Below, in pieces: positions 9,486 through 18,102 of a stretch of DNA of 64,000 nucleotides. The stretch is taken from assembly GCF_011516835.1 (NCBI RefSeq), contig NZ_WOTB01000006.1:124001-188000 (forward strand). The letters run 5' to 3'. This DNA comes from Acetobacter musti. Lineage in GTDB: Bacteria > Pseudomonadota > Alphaproteobacteria > Acetobacterales > Acetobacteraceae. The notes under the pieces were generated by a model, which worked only from the letters and a program-made list of their open reading frames with translations, ran no database searches and had not been told where the DNA came from. Numbering within the stretch: the first letter of the stretch is position 1; every line of letters begins with the position of its first letter. Position numbers and translations under genes: made by a program.

Positions 9486-10091
9486 TCAGTTCGGGGGGCG
9501 CATGCGGGCGACATGACGCCCGACGAGAATGATTGATACGATAAAGCCAGCGATTCCAACCCACCGCCAGGCACCAAGGCTGTCGAGCAGAACCTGACCA
9601 AGACGGAGCGATAACGCAAACAGCGCCGTTGTCCAGATCAGCGTCGCAACCGCCGTGGCAAGAATGAAGACCCGGAATCCGGCCGCAAAAAACCCGGACG
9701 CCGTGTAAATGGGCAGCCGCGTCCCGGGAATGAAACGGCAGATGAACACAACGCGAAACAGCGCCCTGCCAGTCCACCAGCCTCCGGCCGGCGGGACAGG
9801 CGTGCCATCCCGGCGGGTGTTCGCAGGCGCCCACCGACGCGCGGCAGGCCACAGAGCCGCCAGCCGCCCAAGCCCGTAAAGCCCCGCATCCCCGACGATA
9901 ATCCCGACATAAAGCGCCGGCAGCGCAACCAGAATCGACACAAGCCCCGAGCCGACAGCGACAGCCGTCAGAATCGTCGCGCCATCCTCGAGAATGAATG
10001 TGGCGAGAAGGATGGCAAGCGCCTGAGCGAAGGGATCATGGGCCGCGGCAGTCAGCCAGGCGGTCAGCGCCCCGGGGAAAGCAGGTGACAT
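9486..10091 (-). CDS. DedA/SNARE-associated family membrane protein
   Basis: 201-residue inner-membrane protein of the DedA family, members of which are linked to lipid-carrier or phospholipid flipping and membrane homeostasis. Visible motifs are FILEDGATILTAVAVGSGL, the GIIVGDAGLYGLGRL segment and FICRFIPGTRLPIYTASGF, the last containing the conserved Arg-Pro-Gly of the family. Start at 10091 (MSPAFPGAL) fits the first helix; the frame stays open to 10262 but the added residues are charged and unconserved-looking. It probably forms a two-gene unit with the ATP-grasp gene 15 bp downstream. Confidence 0.85.
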   Translation of the reverse strand: MSPAFPGALTAWLTAAAHDPFAQALAILLATFILEDGATILTAVAVGSGLVSILVALPALYVGIIVGDAGLYGLGRLAALWPAARRWAPANTRRDGTPVPPAGGWWTGRALFRVVFICRFIPGTRLPIYTASGFFAAGFRVFILATAVATLIWTTALFALSLRLGQVLLDSLGAWRWVGIAGFIVSIILVGRHVARMRPPN

Positions 10092-10217
10092 GGCGCTGCT
10101 CTTTGCACGGTTCCGGCCCGATCTCCAGTTCCGCGCATCAGGCACCGTCAGACATGGCTTGCCGGAATGCACGACTTCACGTGTAAGATACCACCATGAA
10201 GCGGCCGCCGGCGCCCC

Positions 10218-10886
10218 GTGCAGACACCACGGAGCCGGCATGGTCCGGTTCAGGCTGACCATCGTCCGGCCCCACCGGACTTAACGGATTTTCGTGCCTT
10301 GGCAGACAAACTGTTCTCGATAGAAGACCTCGCCCGCAGCATCCCCGGCCTGCCGGCACAGGGACCGGCAAGACTGACAGCCCTCAGAGCCGCGGCCGGC
10401 AGCGGACCCGCCCCGGCCGCGCTCGGCGTGCGCCCGAAGCGCCTCCACCATACATTACCCCCGGCCGCCGTCCGCCTCGCGGAAATCGCGACCCTGAGCA
10501 GCGCCAGCCTGGATAATCCTTCCCGGAATATTACCGCCCCGAACACACCTGGCCCTGATATCGCCCCTCCACCCGTCACCAAAACCCCGGTTCACGCCCT
10601 GCCGCCTCTCACGGAAAAGGAAGCCGCGGCCATCCCGACAGAAGCGCGATATTTCGACCGGGACTGGTACGTCCGCACCTATCCCGACGTCGCGCAGTCC
10701 GGAATCGACCCGGTCCGGCATTTTCGCGAATGCGGAGAAGCGGAAGGGCGCAACCCCAACCCCCATTTCAACGCGCGCCTCTATCTCGCCGCCAACCCCG
10801 ACGCCGCCCACGGAGCCCTCAGCCCGTTCGGCCACTTCATCATGTACGGCATCAGCGAACGCCGCAGACTCCGGCCCGATATGTGA
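10218..10886 (+). CDS. Protein with C-terminal YPDV/EGR repeats
   Basis: 222-residue protein of unknown function. The first 135 residues are Pro/Ala-rich with no fold I recognise. Residues about 142-220 hold two tandem copies of a roughly 35-residue module: FDRDWYVRTYPDV...GIDPVRHFRECGEAEGRNP, then FNARLYLAANPDA...LSPFGHFIMYG. The same module occurs once in the composite glycosyltransferase at 4978 and is common in alphaproteobacterial polysaccharide glycosyltransferases. The start is uncertain: GTG at 10218 or TTG at 10299 are both in frame and neither has a strong ribosome site. Confidence 0.6.
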   Translation: MQTPRSRHGPVQADHRPAPPDLTDFRALADKLFSIEDLARSIPGLPAQGPARLTALRAAAGSGPAPAALGVRPKRLHHTLPPAAVRLAEIATLSSASLDNPSRNITAPNTPGPDIAPPPVTKTPVHALPPLTEKEAAAIPTEARYFDRDWYVRTYPDVAQSGIDPVRHFRECGEAEGRNPNPHFNARLYLAANPDAAHGALSPFGHFIMYGISERRRLRPDM

Positions 10887-11053
10887 TGGCGATCATCGCG
10901 GCTGCCCCGGCCATGCCGGAGCCTGCCGGAACGGGACCGTCAGCCAGGCTCTGGAGGACCGCCCGTGAACATCGTAAAGAGTGAAAACCGTAAAGAGATG
11001 TCGGGCAGCCGGCCGGTTCGTCCGGTCGCAGCCGCCCAGGGGAAAAGCGTAAG

Positions 11054-12058
11054 ATGGTTCGCATGATCGGTCGCCGGGCCACACTCGGAGGCCTCGCCCT
11101 GGCAGGAGCCGGTGTCAGCTCAGCCAGCCTCCACTCAGTTCCGGCCCGCGCCGGCGCCACAGGCAGCTACGCCTCCTTCCTCGCCGGCATCCGCAGCCAG
11201 GCCACAGCCCTCGGCGTCTCGCCCGACATCGTCCGGGAAGCCCTCGCCCTGACCAGCGAACCCAACGCCAAAGTCCTGAAACTGGACCGCCACCAGCCGG
11301 AATTCACCCTGACCTGGGCCCAGTACCGCACGCGCGTCATCTCACAGGGCAAGATCGACGCCGGCCGCGCCGCCCTGGCCGCAAACGGCACAACCCTGGC
11401 CGAAGTCGAATCGCGATCCGGAACAGACCGCCAGCCGATCATGGGCATCTGGGGCCTCGAATCGTTCTACGGAAAACTGACCGGCAATTTCAGCGTCGTC
11501 GACGCCCTGGCGACACTCGCTTTCGATGGCCGCCGGTCAGCGTTTTTCCGCGCCGAACTGCTCAAATCGCTGAAGATCCTCAATGAAAGACGCATCTCCC
11601 CCGCCGGAATGACCGGCAGCTACGCCGGCGCCATGGGGCAGCCCCAGTTCATGCCCAGCGCCTACCTCCAGTACGCAAAGGCCTTCGACGGCTCGGAACG
11701 CGCCGATATCTGGAAGACCATCCCCGACGTGATGATGTCGATCGCCAACTATCTCGCCCGCTGCGGCTGGCGGACAGGCGAACCCTGGGGTCAGGAAATT
11801 CAGGTCCCGGACTCGCTCGCCCAGGCCGAACTCGGACGCGAACACACCCGCACCCTGGCGGCATGGACCCAGGCCGGCGTGCGGCGAAAGGACGGCACCG
11901 CCTTCACACGCGGCGATGTCGAGGGAGCCGTGCTCCGTCCGGACGGACCGGGCGGACAGGCCTTCATGGTGTACCATAATTTCAGCGTCATCCGCCGCTA
12001 CAACCCGTCGGATTTTTACGCACTGGGCGTCGGACTGATGGGCAATCTCACAACATGA
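11054..12058 (+). CDS. mltB: Lytic murein transglycosylase (MltB/SLT_2 family)
   Basis: Periplasmic enzyme that cleaves the MurNAc-GlcNAc bond with formation of 1,6-anhydroMurNAc. The signal peptide contains GRRATLGGLALAGAG, so Tat export is possible. The SLT_2 catalytic domain follows with the catalytic glutamate at Glu136 in IMGIWGLESFYGK, and SYAGAMGQPQFMPSAYLQYA further on. Length 334 is normal for an MltB without a C-terminal peptidoglycan-binding domain. Its stop overlaps the start of rlpA by four bases (ATGA), so the two are translationally coupled, followed closely by a carboxypeptidase gene. Confidence 0.92.
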   Translation: MVRMIGRRATLGGLALAGAGVSSASLHSVPARAGATGSYASFLAGIRSQATALGVSPDIVREALALTSEPNAKVLKLDRHQPEFTLTWAQYRTRVISQGKIDAGRAALAANGTTLAEVESRSGTDRQPIMGIWGLESFYGKLTGNFSVVDALATLAFDGRRSAFFRAELLKSLKILNERRISPAGMTGSYAGAMGQPQFMPSAYLQYAKAFDGSERADIWKTIPDVMMSIANYLARCGWRTGEPWGQEIQVPDSLAQAELGREHTRTLAAWTQAGVRRKDGTAFTRGDVEGAVLRPDGPGGQAFMVYHNFSVIRRYNPSDFYALGVGLMGNLTT

Positions 12059-12939
12059 CCCCCGCGCGCGGTTCCGCGTCCCGATGGGCCGTTCCCGGAC
12101 TCGTCACGATCCTCGCAGGCTGCCAGCATCCGCAGCCCGCCGCCCTGTCGCCCCGTCTTCATTACGAGGTCGGCGCCCCCTGGGTCGCAAACGGCGTCTG
12201 GCATTATCCGCATCAGGATTTCGCCTATCGCGAGACCGGACTGGCCGTGATCGACGCCCCCTCGAAAACACCGCGCCTCACCGCCGACGGCGAACTCTAC
12301 AACCCGATGGCAATGGCCGGCGCCCACCCGACCCTCCAGTTGCCGGTCATGGTGTCCGTCCGTAACCTCGAAAACGGACGCCAGATCGAAATCCGCCTGA
12401 ACGATCGCGGCCCGGCGAACCGGGGCAGGCTGCTGTCGCTGACCCCGCAGGCCGCGAGCGCGCTCGCCATCGTCCGGGAACCGGTCCAGGTCGAAATCAC
12501 CGAGCTGGAAGGACCAAGCCGCACCTACGCCGAAACACTGCCAGGCGGTCCTCTGCTCGACATGCAGGCCGCGCCGGTCGGCGACGTGCGCCAGGAATCG
12601 CTCGACTCGTCCGGACCCCGCCCGCCTGCGGGTGCCACAGGCAGAACAACGGAAACAGCGCAGCCGGTGACAACCACCCTGCCGGCGCTCCCGGTGACGG
12701 TCACACAGGCCTGGGCCACCCCCGGCTCGCTGTGGGTGGAGGCCGGACAGTTCACCGGACGACGCTATGCCGCGCTGGCGGCGCAGCGGGCCGGCGGAAC
12801 GGTATGGCCCCCCTCCGGAGGGAGCGGATCAGCCTGGACGGTTCGTGTCGGACCGTTCGTTCGTGTGGAAGATGCAGACGCGGCACTGGACCGGGCACTG
12901 GCCGACGGGTTAACGGGTGCCCACATCATCGTCGAATAG
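12055..12939 (+). CDS. rlpA: RlpA-like septal ring lytic transglycosylase/lipoprotein
   Basis: 294-residue lipoprotein: TILAGC places the lipobox cysteine at Cys23. A double-psi beta-barrel follows (about 60-155; YNPMAMAGAHPTL, IEIRLNDRGPANRGRLLSL with the catalytic-type Asp), then a Pro/Thr-rich linker and a C-terminal segment (about 215-294) that reads like a SPOR domain (WVEAGQFTGRRYAALAAQ; WTVRVGPFVRVEDADAAL). RlpA proteins cleave denuded glycan strands at the septum. The DPBB motif GEASWYG of typical RlpA is replaced by a divergent start, so activity is not certain. Coupled to mltB by a 4-bp overlap. Confidence 0.82.
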   Translation: MTPARGSASRWAVPGLVTILAGCQHPQPAALSPRLHYEVGAPWVANGVWHYPHQDFAYRETGLAVIDAPSKTPRLTADGELYNPMAMAGAHPTLQLPVMVSVRNLENGRQIEIRLNDRGPANRGRLLSLTPQAASALAIVREPVQVEITELEGPSRTYAETLPGGPLLDMQAAPVGDVRQESLDSSGPRPPAGATGRTTETAQPVTTTLPALPVTVTQAWATPGSLWVEAGQFTGRRYAALAAQRAGGTVWPPSGGSGSAWTVRVGPFVRVEDADAALDRALADGLTGAHIIVE

Positions 12940-12947
12940 GATTCAAC

Positions 12948-14291
12948 GTGCAGACCCGACGGATTCTTCTTGCCAGCGGCGCAGCCGCTTTTGCCGGTGG
13001 CGCTGGTGTTCTAAGCGGGACCGCCCGCGCGCGGCCTCATCACCGTGCGCACAAGCCGCCGGCAGAAAATCCGTCCGAAGGCGGAGCCGACGCAGCCACC
13101 GGCTCCGGCCCGGCCATGACCCCCATCGGCCCGGTCGACACCGTGGCGCGCTGGGCCTGCATCGTCGATTTCTCCAGCGGCATGGTCCTGCTGGAAAAAG
13201 CCGCCGACGAACGGATGCCACCATCCTCGCTCACCAAGATGATGACCGCCTATGTCGTCTTCGCCATGCTTCAGGCCGGACGCCTGAAACTCGACCAGAT
13301 GCTGCCGGTCAGCGAACGCGCCTGGCGGATGCAGGGCTCCAAAATGTTCGTGCCGCTGGGCGAAAGCATCGCCGTCCAGGAACTGATCCAGGGCATGCTG
13401 ATCCAGTCCGGCAACGACGCCTGCATCGTGCTGGCCGAAGGCATCGCCGGCTCGGAAGAGCAGTTCGTCGCCCTGATGAACGACACGGCGACGAAACTCG
13501 GCATGTCGAACTCGCATTTCGTGAACTCGACCGGCTGGCCCGCCGACGGGCATTACATGTCCGCCCGCGACGTCTGCACCATCGCCGTCCACCTGATCCG
13601 CGACTTCCCGCAATATTATCATTTCTTCTCCGAAACCGAATTCAAGTTTAACAAGATCAGCCAGGGCAACCGCAATGTGCTGGTCGATAAGGGCCTCGCC
13701 GACGGCCTGAAAACCGGCCACACCGACGCAGGCGGCTTCGGCCTCTGCGCCTCGTCCCAGCGCGAGGGCAGGCGGGTCGTCATGGCCCTGAACGGCATGG
13801 CCTCCTCCAACGTCCGCGCGCATGAGGGCGAACGTCTGCTCGGCTGGGCTTTCGCCAATTTCGAAACCGCAACAATCGTGCGCAAAGGCCAGGTCCTCGA
13901 CCAGGCCCCGGTCTGGATGGGCGAGGCCGCCACCGTGCCCGTCATCGTCGCCGAAGACGTCTCGCTGGTCCTGCCCCATGGCTGGCAGTCCCGCGCCCGC
14001 GTCTCCGTCGATTACCGCTCCCCGGTCCTGGCCCCGGTCACGGCAGGACAGGTGCTCGGCCAGCTCACCATCACACTCCCCGGCTCACCCGGCGCCACAC
14101 CCCCGGCGCCTCCTCCGCCACCCGCCGCGCCCGCACCCGGCATGCAGCCAGCCACGCCCGCCGCCCCGCCACCGCCGCCCACAACCTCGGCCGACCGGGT
14201 CATCACAGTGCCCGTCCAGGCCGGCGCGTCCGTCGCAAAACTCGGCTTCGGCGGCCGGATCGCAGCCCGCCTCGGCATAAACCATCACTGA
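12948..14291 (+). CDS. D-alanyl-D-alanine carboxypeptidase (PBP5/6 type)
   Basis: Penicillin-binding protein that trims the terminal D-Ala of peptidoglycan stem peptides. Start taken at GTG 12948, directly before a signal peptide (MQTRRILLASGAAAFAGGAG); the frame is open further upstream but overlaps rlpA. The active site is complete: SLTK at Ser94-Lys97, SGN at 154-156 and KTG at 255-257. A PBP5 C-terminal domain follows, then an unusual Pro/Ala-rich tail (about 375-405) before a last short hydrophilic segment. It lies 8 bp after rlpA and probably belongs to the same operon. Confidence 0.93.
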   Translation: MQTRRILLASGAAAFAGGAGVLSGTARARPHHRAHKPPAENPSEGGADAATGSGPAMTPIGPVDTVARWACIVDFSSGMVLLEKAADERMPPSSLTKMMTAYVVFAMLQAGRLKLDQMLPVSERAWRMQGSKMFVPLGESIAVQELIQGMLIQSGNDACIVLAEGIAGSEEQFVALMNDTATKLGMSNSHFVNSTGWPADGHYMSARDVCTIAVHLIRDFPQYYHFFSETEFKFNKISQGNRNVLVDKGLADGLKTGHTDAGGFGLCASSQREGRRVVMALNGMASSNVRAHEGERLLGWAFANFETATIVRKGQVLDQAPVWMGEAATVPVIVAEDVSLVLPHGWQSRARVSVDYRSPVLAPVTAGQVLGQLTITLPGSPGATPPAPPPPPAAPAPGMQPATPAAPPPPPTTSADRVITVPVQAGASVAKLGFGGRIAARLGINHH

Positions 14292-14342
14292 TCCGTCGTG
14301 CCGTCTTCCGCCGCGATGTCCCCCGGCCCAATATTTTCCGCG

Positions 14343-14361
14343 CCGGGGCTCTGTGCCCCGG
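14343..14361 (+). terminator. GC hairpin after the cell-wall cluster
   Basis: CCGGGGC, loop TCTGT, GCCCCGG: seven GC pairs about 50 bp after the carboxypeptidase stop. It could end the mltB-rlpA-carboxypeptidase transcript, but no T run follows. Confidence 0.35.
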
Positions 14362-14541
14362 AGTTCTGTGTCCCGCAGCCTTCTGTCCCGGCGCCTTCCG
14401 GCGGAGCGCCCTCTCAGGACGTCCCCCTGAAACCCGCCGGACGTCGCAGACCTCCGCAACCCGTTTGTCTATAATCCGGGAGCAGGGCAGGGGCGTCGTC
14501 CCTGCCACACCCGCCAAAAGCCCCTGAAACGGAGCATCCGA

Positions 14542-15258
14542 ATGACACGCCCTCTCCCGAACGGCGCGTTCATCACCTTCGAAGGCGGTGAGGGCGCAGG
14601 GAAATCCACCCAGCTTCGCGCCGTGGCGCCACGCCTCACCGCGCTCGGCTACGACGTGGTGGCCACAAGAGAACCGGGCGGCTCCCCCGCAGCCGAGGCC
14701 CTGCGCGATCTTCTGCTCTTCGGCAAACAGGATTTTTCACCCCGCGCCGAAATCATGACCCATTTCGCCGCACGCTGCGATCACGTCGATCACGTCATCC
14801 GGCCCGCAATGAACGCCGGAAAAATCGTTCTCTGCGACCGCTTCTTCGATTCCACCATGGCCTATCAGGGATACGGCCGGGGCAACGGCGACCCGGCCCT
14901 GCTGGACCTGATCCGCGCCCTCCGCACCCTGACCGGCCTGACCCCCGATCTCACCATTCTGTTCGAAATCGGCCCCGAAACAGGCCGGAAACGCATCTCA
15001 GCCCGCGCCGCGGCGGCAAACGCAACGGCAAACGCAACAGCAAATCCGGTCACCCCCGACGGAGCCCCCACAACCGCCGGAACCGATCGCTACGAGCGCG
15101 CGGACATGGCCTTCCATTCCCGCGTATTCCGTGGATTTGACGACATCGCCCGCGAGGAACCGGGCCGGTTCACGCGCGTCTCCTCAGAGACACTCTCCGT
15201 CGGGGCCGTCACCGATCAGGTCGTGGCGCGGATCGAGACCTTTCTGAAGGAGCGCTGA
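14542..15258 (+). CDS. tmk: Thymidylate kinase
   Basis: Phosphorylates dTMP to dTDP. P-loop GGEGAGKST at residues 15-23, the DRX motif CDRFFDSTMAYQGYGRG near 97-113, and ATREPGGSPAAEALRDLLL for dTMP binding are all present. Length 238 is above the usual 205-215 because of a low-complexity insert (about residues 154-180, NATANATANPVTPDG) in the lid region, encoded partly by tandem 12-bp repeats. The gene sits 3 bp before holB, the common alphaproteobacterial pairing. Confidence 0.96.
   Translation: MTRPLPNGAFITFEGGEGAGKSTQLRAVAPRLTALGYDVVATREPGGSPAAEALRDLLLFGKQDFSPRAEIMTHFAARCDHVDHVIRPAMNAGKIVLCDRFFDSTMAYQGYGRGNGDPALLDLIRALRTLTGLTPDLTILFEIGPETGRKRISARAAAANATANATANPVTPDGAPTTAGTDRYERADMAFHSRVFRGFDDIAREEPGRFTRVSSETLSVGAVTDQVVARIETFLKER
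15016..15045 (+). repeat. Tandem 12-bp repeat inside tmk
   Basis: GCAAACGCAACG and GCAAACGCAACA lie head to tail (15016-15027 and 15028-15039), followed by a half copy GCAAAT. It encodes the Asn-Ala-Thr-Ala insert in the lid of thymidylate kinase and is likely length-variable between strains. Confidence 0.75.
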
Positions 15259-15261
15259 GCC

Positions 15262-16278
15262 GTGGCGCCCCGCAAAGGCGGCTCCCGCACCGCAGCAACA
15301 GACACAGTCAGCGCCCAGGCGTCCCCCATGGACACCGCCCGCCAGGCCTCGCTCCACGTCGTCGGCCACGATGCCGAATTCGCCACGTTTCGCCGCGCCG
15401 CCGCCTCCGGCCGCCTGCACCACGCCTGGCTGCTCACCGGCCCGGAAGGCATCGGCAAGGCGCCGCTCGCCTTCCGCATGGGCCGCAGCCTGCTCAACGG
15501 TGAAGATCCCGCAGCGCCCGCCACCCGCCAGATCACCGCCGGATCACACCCCGACCTCCTCGCCATCGGCCGGACCTTCGACGAAAAACGCCAGAAATTC
15601 CGCAGCGAAATCGTCGCCGACGAAATCCGGCCCATCAACGCCTTCATGCATCGCACCGCCGCCGAAGGCGGCTGGCGCGTCGTCATCATCGACACCGCCG
15701 AGGCCATGAACCGCAACGCCGCCAACGCGCTGCTCAAAATCCTGGAGGAACCCCCGCCACGCGCCATCCTCCTGCTCACCTGCGCCACACCCGGCATGCT
15801 CCTGCCCACCATCCGCAGCCGCGTGAGAACCCTGCCGGTCTCCCCCCTCAGCCCCGCCGACATCCACACCGTCCTCGCCCGCGTCGCCCCGGAAACACCG
15901 CCGGAAGAACTCGCCCGCGTCACCCCCCTCGCACAGGGCTCCCCCGGCCGCGCCCTGTCCCTGCTCGCCGACACCGGCGGCGCCATCAGCGCCGTCGCCC
16001 ATGAAGCCGTGCGCGGCATGACCATGAGCCGCATTCTCGACGTCGCGGACGCCATCGGCCGCAGCGAAGCCGGCTTCGGACTGCTCTTCACCCTGCTGGG
16101 CAGCGCCCTGGCCCAGGCCAGCCGCCAGGCCGCCGAACCCGGCCTCGCCCGCAGCGTGAAACTCGCAGACGCCTGGGAAAGGGTCATGCTCATCCGCCGC
16201 CAGACAGAACAGTTCAATCTCGACAAACAGGAAGCCATTATCGAAGCACTGTCCGCAGCAGGCTCCGCTCACATCTGA
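15262..16278 (+). CDS. holB: DNA polymerase III subunit delta prime
   Basis: Clamp-loader subunit of the replicative polymerase. The 338-residue protein begins at GTG 15262 after tmk. AAA+ features are visible: HHAWLLTGPEGIGKAPLAFRMG near 52-73 (P-loop), VVIIDTAEAMNRNAANALLKILEEPP near 136-161 (Walker B and the NANALLKxLEEPP signature), and LLTCATPGMLLPTIRSRVRTLP (sensor 1 and arginine-finger region, SRC motif as SRV). The zinc-binding cysteines of the E. coli protein are absent, as is frequent in Alphaproteobacteria. Confidence 0.93.
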   Translation: MAPRKGGSRTAATDTVSAQASPMDTARQASLHVVGHDAEFATFRRAAASGRLHHAWLLTGPEGIGKAPLAFRMGRSLLNGEDPAAPATRQITAGSHPDLLAIGRTFDEKRQKFRSEIVADEIRPINAFMHRTAAEGGWRVVIIDTAEAMNRNAANALLKILEEPPPRAILLLTCATPGMLLPTIRSRVRTLPVSPLSPADIHTVLARVAPETPPEELARVTPLAQGSPGRALSLLADTGGAISAVAHEAVRGMTMSRILDVADAIGRSEAGFGLLFTLLGSALAQASRQAAEPGLARSVKLADAWERVMLIRRQTEQFNLDKQEAIIEALSAAGSAHI

Positions 16279-16345
16279 GAAAGGGCGTTTGTATACTTTG
16301 CAAATACAGAGGCAGTAACTTTTCAGAGCTTCGCCCCGAACCCCA

Positions 16346-16366
16346 CAAGGGGACACAGTCCCTTTG
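16346..16366 (+). terminator. Hairpin downstream of tmk-holB
   Basis: CAAGGGGAC, loop ACA, GTCCCTTTG: nine pairs including one G-U. It lies 68 bp after the holB stop inside a C-rich stretch (cgccccgaaccccacaagg) of a kind that recurs between genes in acetic acid bacteria. May act as a terminator or be a dispersed palindromic element. Confidence 0.4.
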
Positions 16367-16545
16367 ATCCCGGCTTGCTAAAGCAGGGAATGATACCGTT
16401 TACGAATACGGCTGCATTCGCCTTCATTCCGGACGCCATTGCATAAAGCCTATGTTCTTCAAAGCGCTCTTTATACTAAGATGTAGTCAAATACAAACTG
16501 CGCAATCAGGTAAAGAGTTCCTATTCGCCTCTATCAGGATTGTTT

Positions 16546-17487
16546 ATGGAAATGAGAAACGAAAAATTCATCAAAAATTTAATAGAAACCGCAGATAGGC
16601 AAATACAATACAAAGAATATAAGACAGCTCTGATATTGATAATTATTGCTGTAGCGGCATCGTCGAAAAAAATGTTTCCACATGGAACACGCTCGCTTGA
16701 TCTTTCCTCTACGAAAAGTGGGAGTAAACGTCCGCTAATGCCAGATAACGAATGTTTCACAAGGTTTCTTGAGAGCCGTTTAGGTCGGCTTGGTGATAAG
16801 CCTTGTAACCCCGTTATTCAGGAAGACGGCACGCATAATAGGCTAAATGACGATGGGACACGTAATCCTAATCTGCCCGCCATGTGGGGACCATTAGCAA
16901 CACTAATATACAAAGAGATCCGTTGTCCCATTATACATGAAGGCTGGATAGCGGCAGATCTTGAGTGCATCGATACACTTTCCGATTTGTCAGGATTAAC
17001 GAGCATCCAAATAAAAAACGGAAAAATAGTTCTTCAACGTGGTTTACTTAGTGCTTTACGCACAACTGTTATCGACGCACCTTGTAACGGTATCGAATTT
17101 GGCAAAGAGTTCTGGAGACTGATATCTTCTGAAGGAAAAACCCCTCATCAGATGTTTAATGACGGAATACACTTTATCAATATGCTAGATAAAATTGGCG
17201 TGGTCGGTTATCCAGGTAGAGCTTTTATACTTGCCAATTTCTTGGAAAAAATTGGTCCAGAATCAAATGTTCTAGACGACGACGCTCTTGCCGCAAAATT
17301 TTCCACTCTATTGAATAATTCGAATTCTGCTGGGCTAGCCAATCCCGGGCCTAGCTTTAATTCTGTTACTCGTAATGCAAGTAAGCCCGAACCCTGGATT
17401 ACGAGCCAATATCGACTCTCCGACACAGGCATTCGAGTTGCAAGAGCAATTCTTCACGATTTCTCCTACGTCAATATATCAAAATAG
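16546..17487 (+). CDS. AT-rich accessory gene, HEPN-like protein with RX4H motif
   Basis: 313-residue protein not recognised as a named family. The base composition is much more AT-rich than all neighbours, a sign of transfer. Start at ATG 16546: AGGA lies 6 bases upstream. The N-terminal 150 residues look helical: a start helix with YKTALILIIIAVAASSKKMF (25-44), FTRFLESRLGRL (71-82), and PLATLIYKEIRCPIIHEGW (116-134), where Arg126 and His131 form the RX4-6H motif of HEPN nucleases and HEPN-like defence or toxin proteins. The C-terminal half is unassigned. No partner antitoxin gene or mobility gene is adjacent. Defence or toxin function is an inference. Confidence 0.6.
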   Translation: MEMRNEKFIKNLIETADRQIQYKEYKTALILIIIAVAASSKKMFPHGTRSLDLSSTKSGSKRPLMPDNECFTRFLESRLGRLGDKPCNPVIQEDGTHNRLNDDGTRNPNLPAMWGPLATLIYKEIRCPIIHEGWIAADLECIDTLSDLSGLTSIQIKNGKIVLQRGLLSALRTTVIDAPCNGIEFGKEFWRLISSEGKTPHQMFNDGIHFINMLDKIGVVGYPGRAFILANFLEKIGPESNVLDDDALAAKFSTLLNNSNSAGLANPGPSFNSVTRNASKPEPWITSQYRLSDTGIRVARAILHDFSYVNISK

Positions 17488-17630
17488 ATCACTGTTTGAA
17501 CAAGGCAAATGTCTGCTTTCGCTCGTTTTTGACCGACACCAGACAGATTGTTTCCCCCCTCCAAAGCCGCCCGTCAGCCTGACGAAAACGAAGCGTCTCC
17601 ACCTCCTCCCATCCGCCCCCCGGACACACC

Positions 17631-18071
17631 TCACCCCCCGGAAAGCCTCCCCGCCAGACTGTCGAACGCCGGCTGATAAATCAGCTCCGGCATCCGCGCC
17701 TGCATCGCCGCCGCATGATCCGGATCGGCCTCAAACCGCCCCTGCCAGCGAATGAACGTGCGGTCCCCGTCAGTGACCGGAAACAGCCTGATTGTCGAAC
17801 GATAGTTCCGGATCGGCAGCGCTGACTCAATGATCGAAAACGTCACCGCATGATCCATATCGGACAGGGCGAGCAGCTGCTCGCGGATCAGACCGACATC
17901 GCCCATCTCAAGCCGCCGGATGGCGCCGACCCGATCGCCCGGATCATCCCCTTCGATCCGGCAGCTTTTCACCCCCGGCAGCCAGTCCCCGATGGCCCCG
18001 AAATCCCGGATGAGGGACCAGACTGACAGAACGGGCGCATCCAGAACACTGCTGGCCATCACATCCGTCAT
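17631..18071 (-). CDS. SRPBCC-family (START-like) small-molecule binding protein
   Basis: 146-residue protein with the helix-grip fold of polyketide cyclase/dehydrase-like (PF10604 type) proteins: VLDAPVLSVWSLIRDFGAIGDWLPGVKSCRIEG at the start and a long C-terminal helix. Start at ATG 18071 is preferred because GGGAG precedes it by about 7 bases; an in-frame GTG at 18119 would overlap the upstream dehydrogenase. It follows that dehydrogenase by 31 bp and is probably co-transcribed, hinting at a role with the same hydrophobic or aromatic substrate. Substrate unknown. Confidence 0.8.
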   Translation of the reverse strand: MTDVMASSVLDAPVLSVWSLIRDFGAIGDWLPGVKSCRIEGDDPGDRVGAIRRLEMGDVGLIREQLLALSDMDHAVTFSIIESALPIRNYRSTIRLFPVTDGDRTFIRWQGRFEADPDHAAAMQARMPELIYQPAFDSLAGRLSGG

Positions 18072-18102
18072 CACATTCTCCCTGATCGCCGCCGGCCCGT
18101 AT

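Noticed and set aside
10092..10262. 57-residue upstream extension of the DedA frame
   Set aside because: Residues look like random coding (Trp, Arg, Cys-rich) and the ATG at 10091 fits the first helix better.
12732..12947. Upstream extension of the carboxypeptidase frame
   Set aside because: Overlaps rlpA in another frame and lies before a clean signal peptide.
16289..16308. TGTAT-N9-ATACA inverted repeat after holB as a mobile-element end
   Set aside because: Only five-base arms and no partner copy on the other side of the AT-rich gene, so no evidence of an attachment site.
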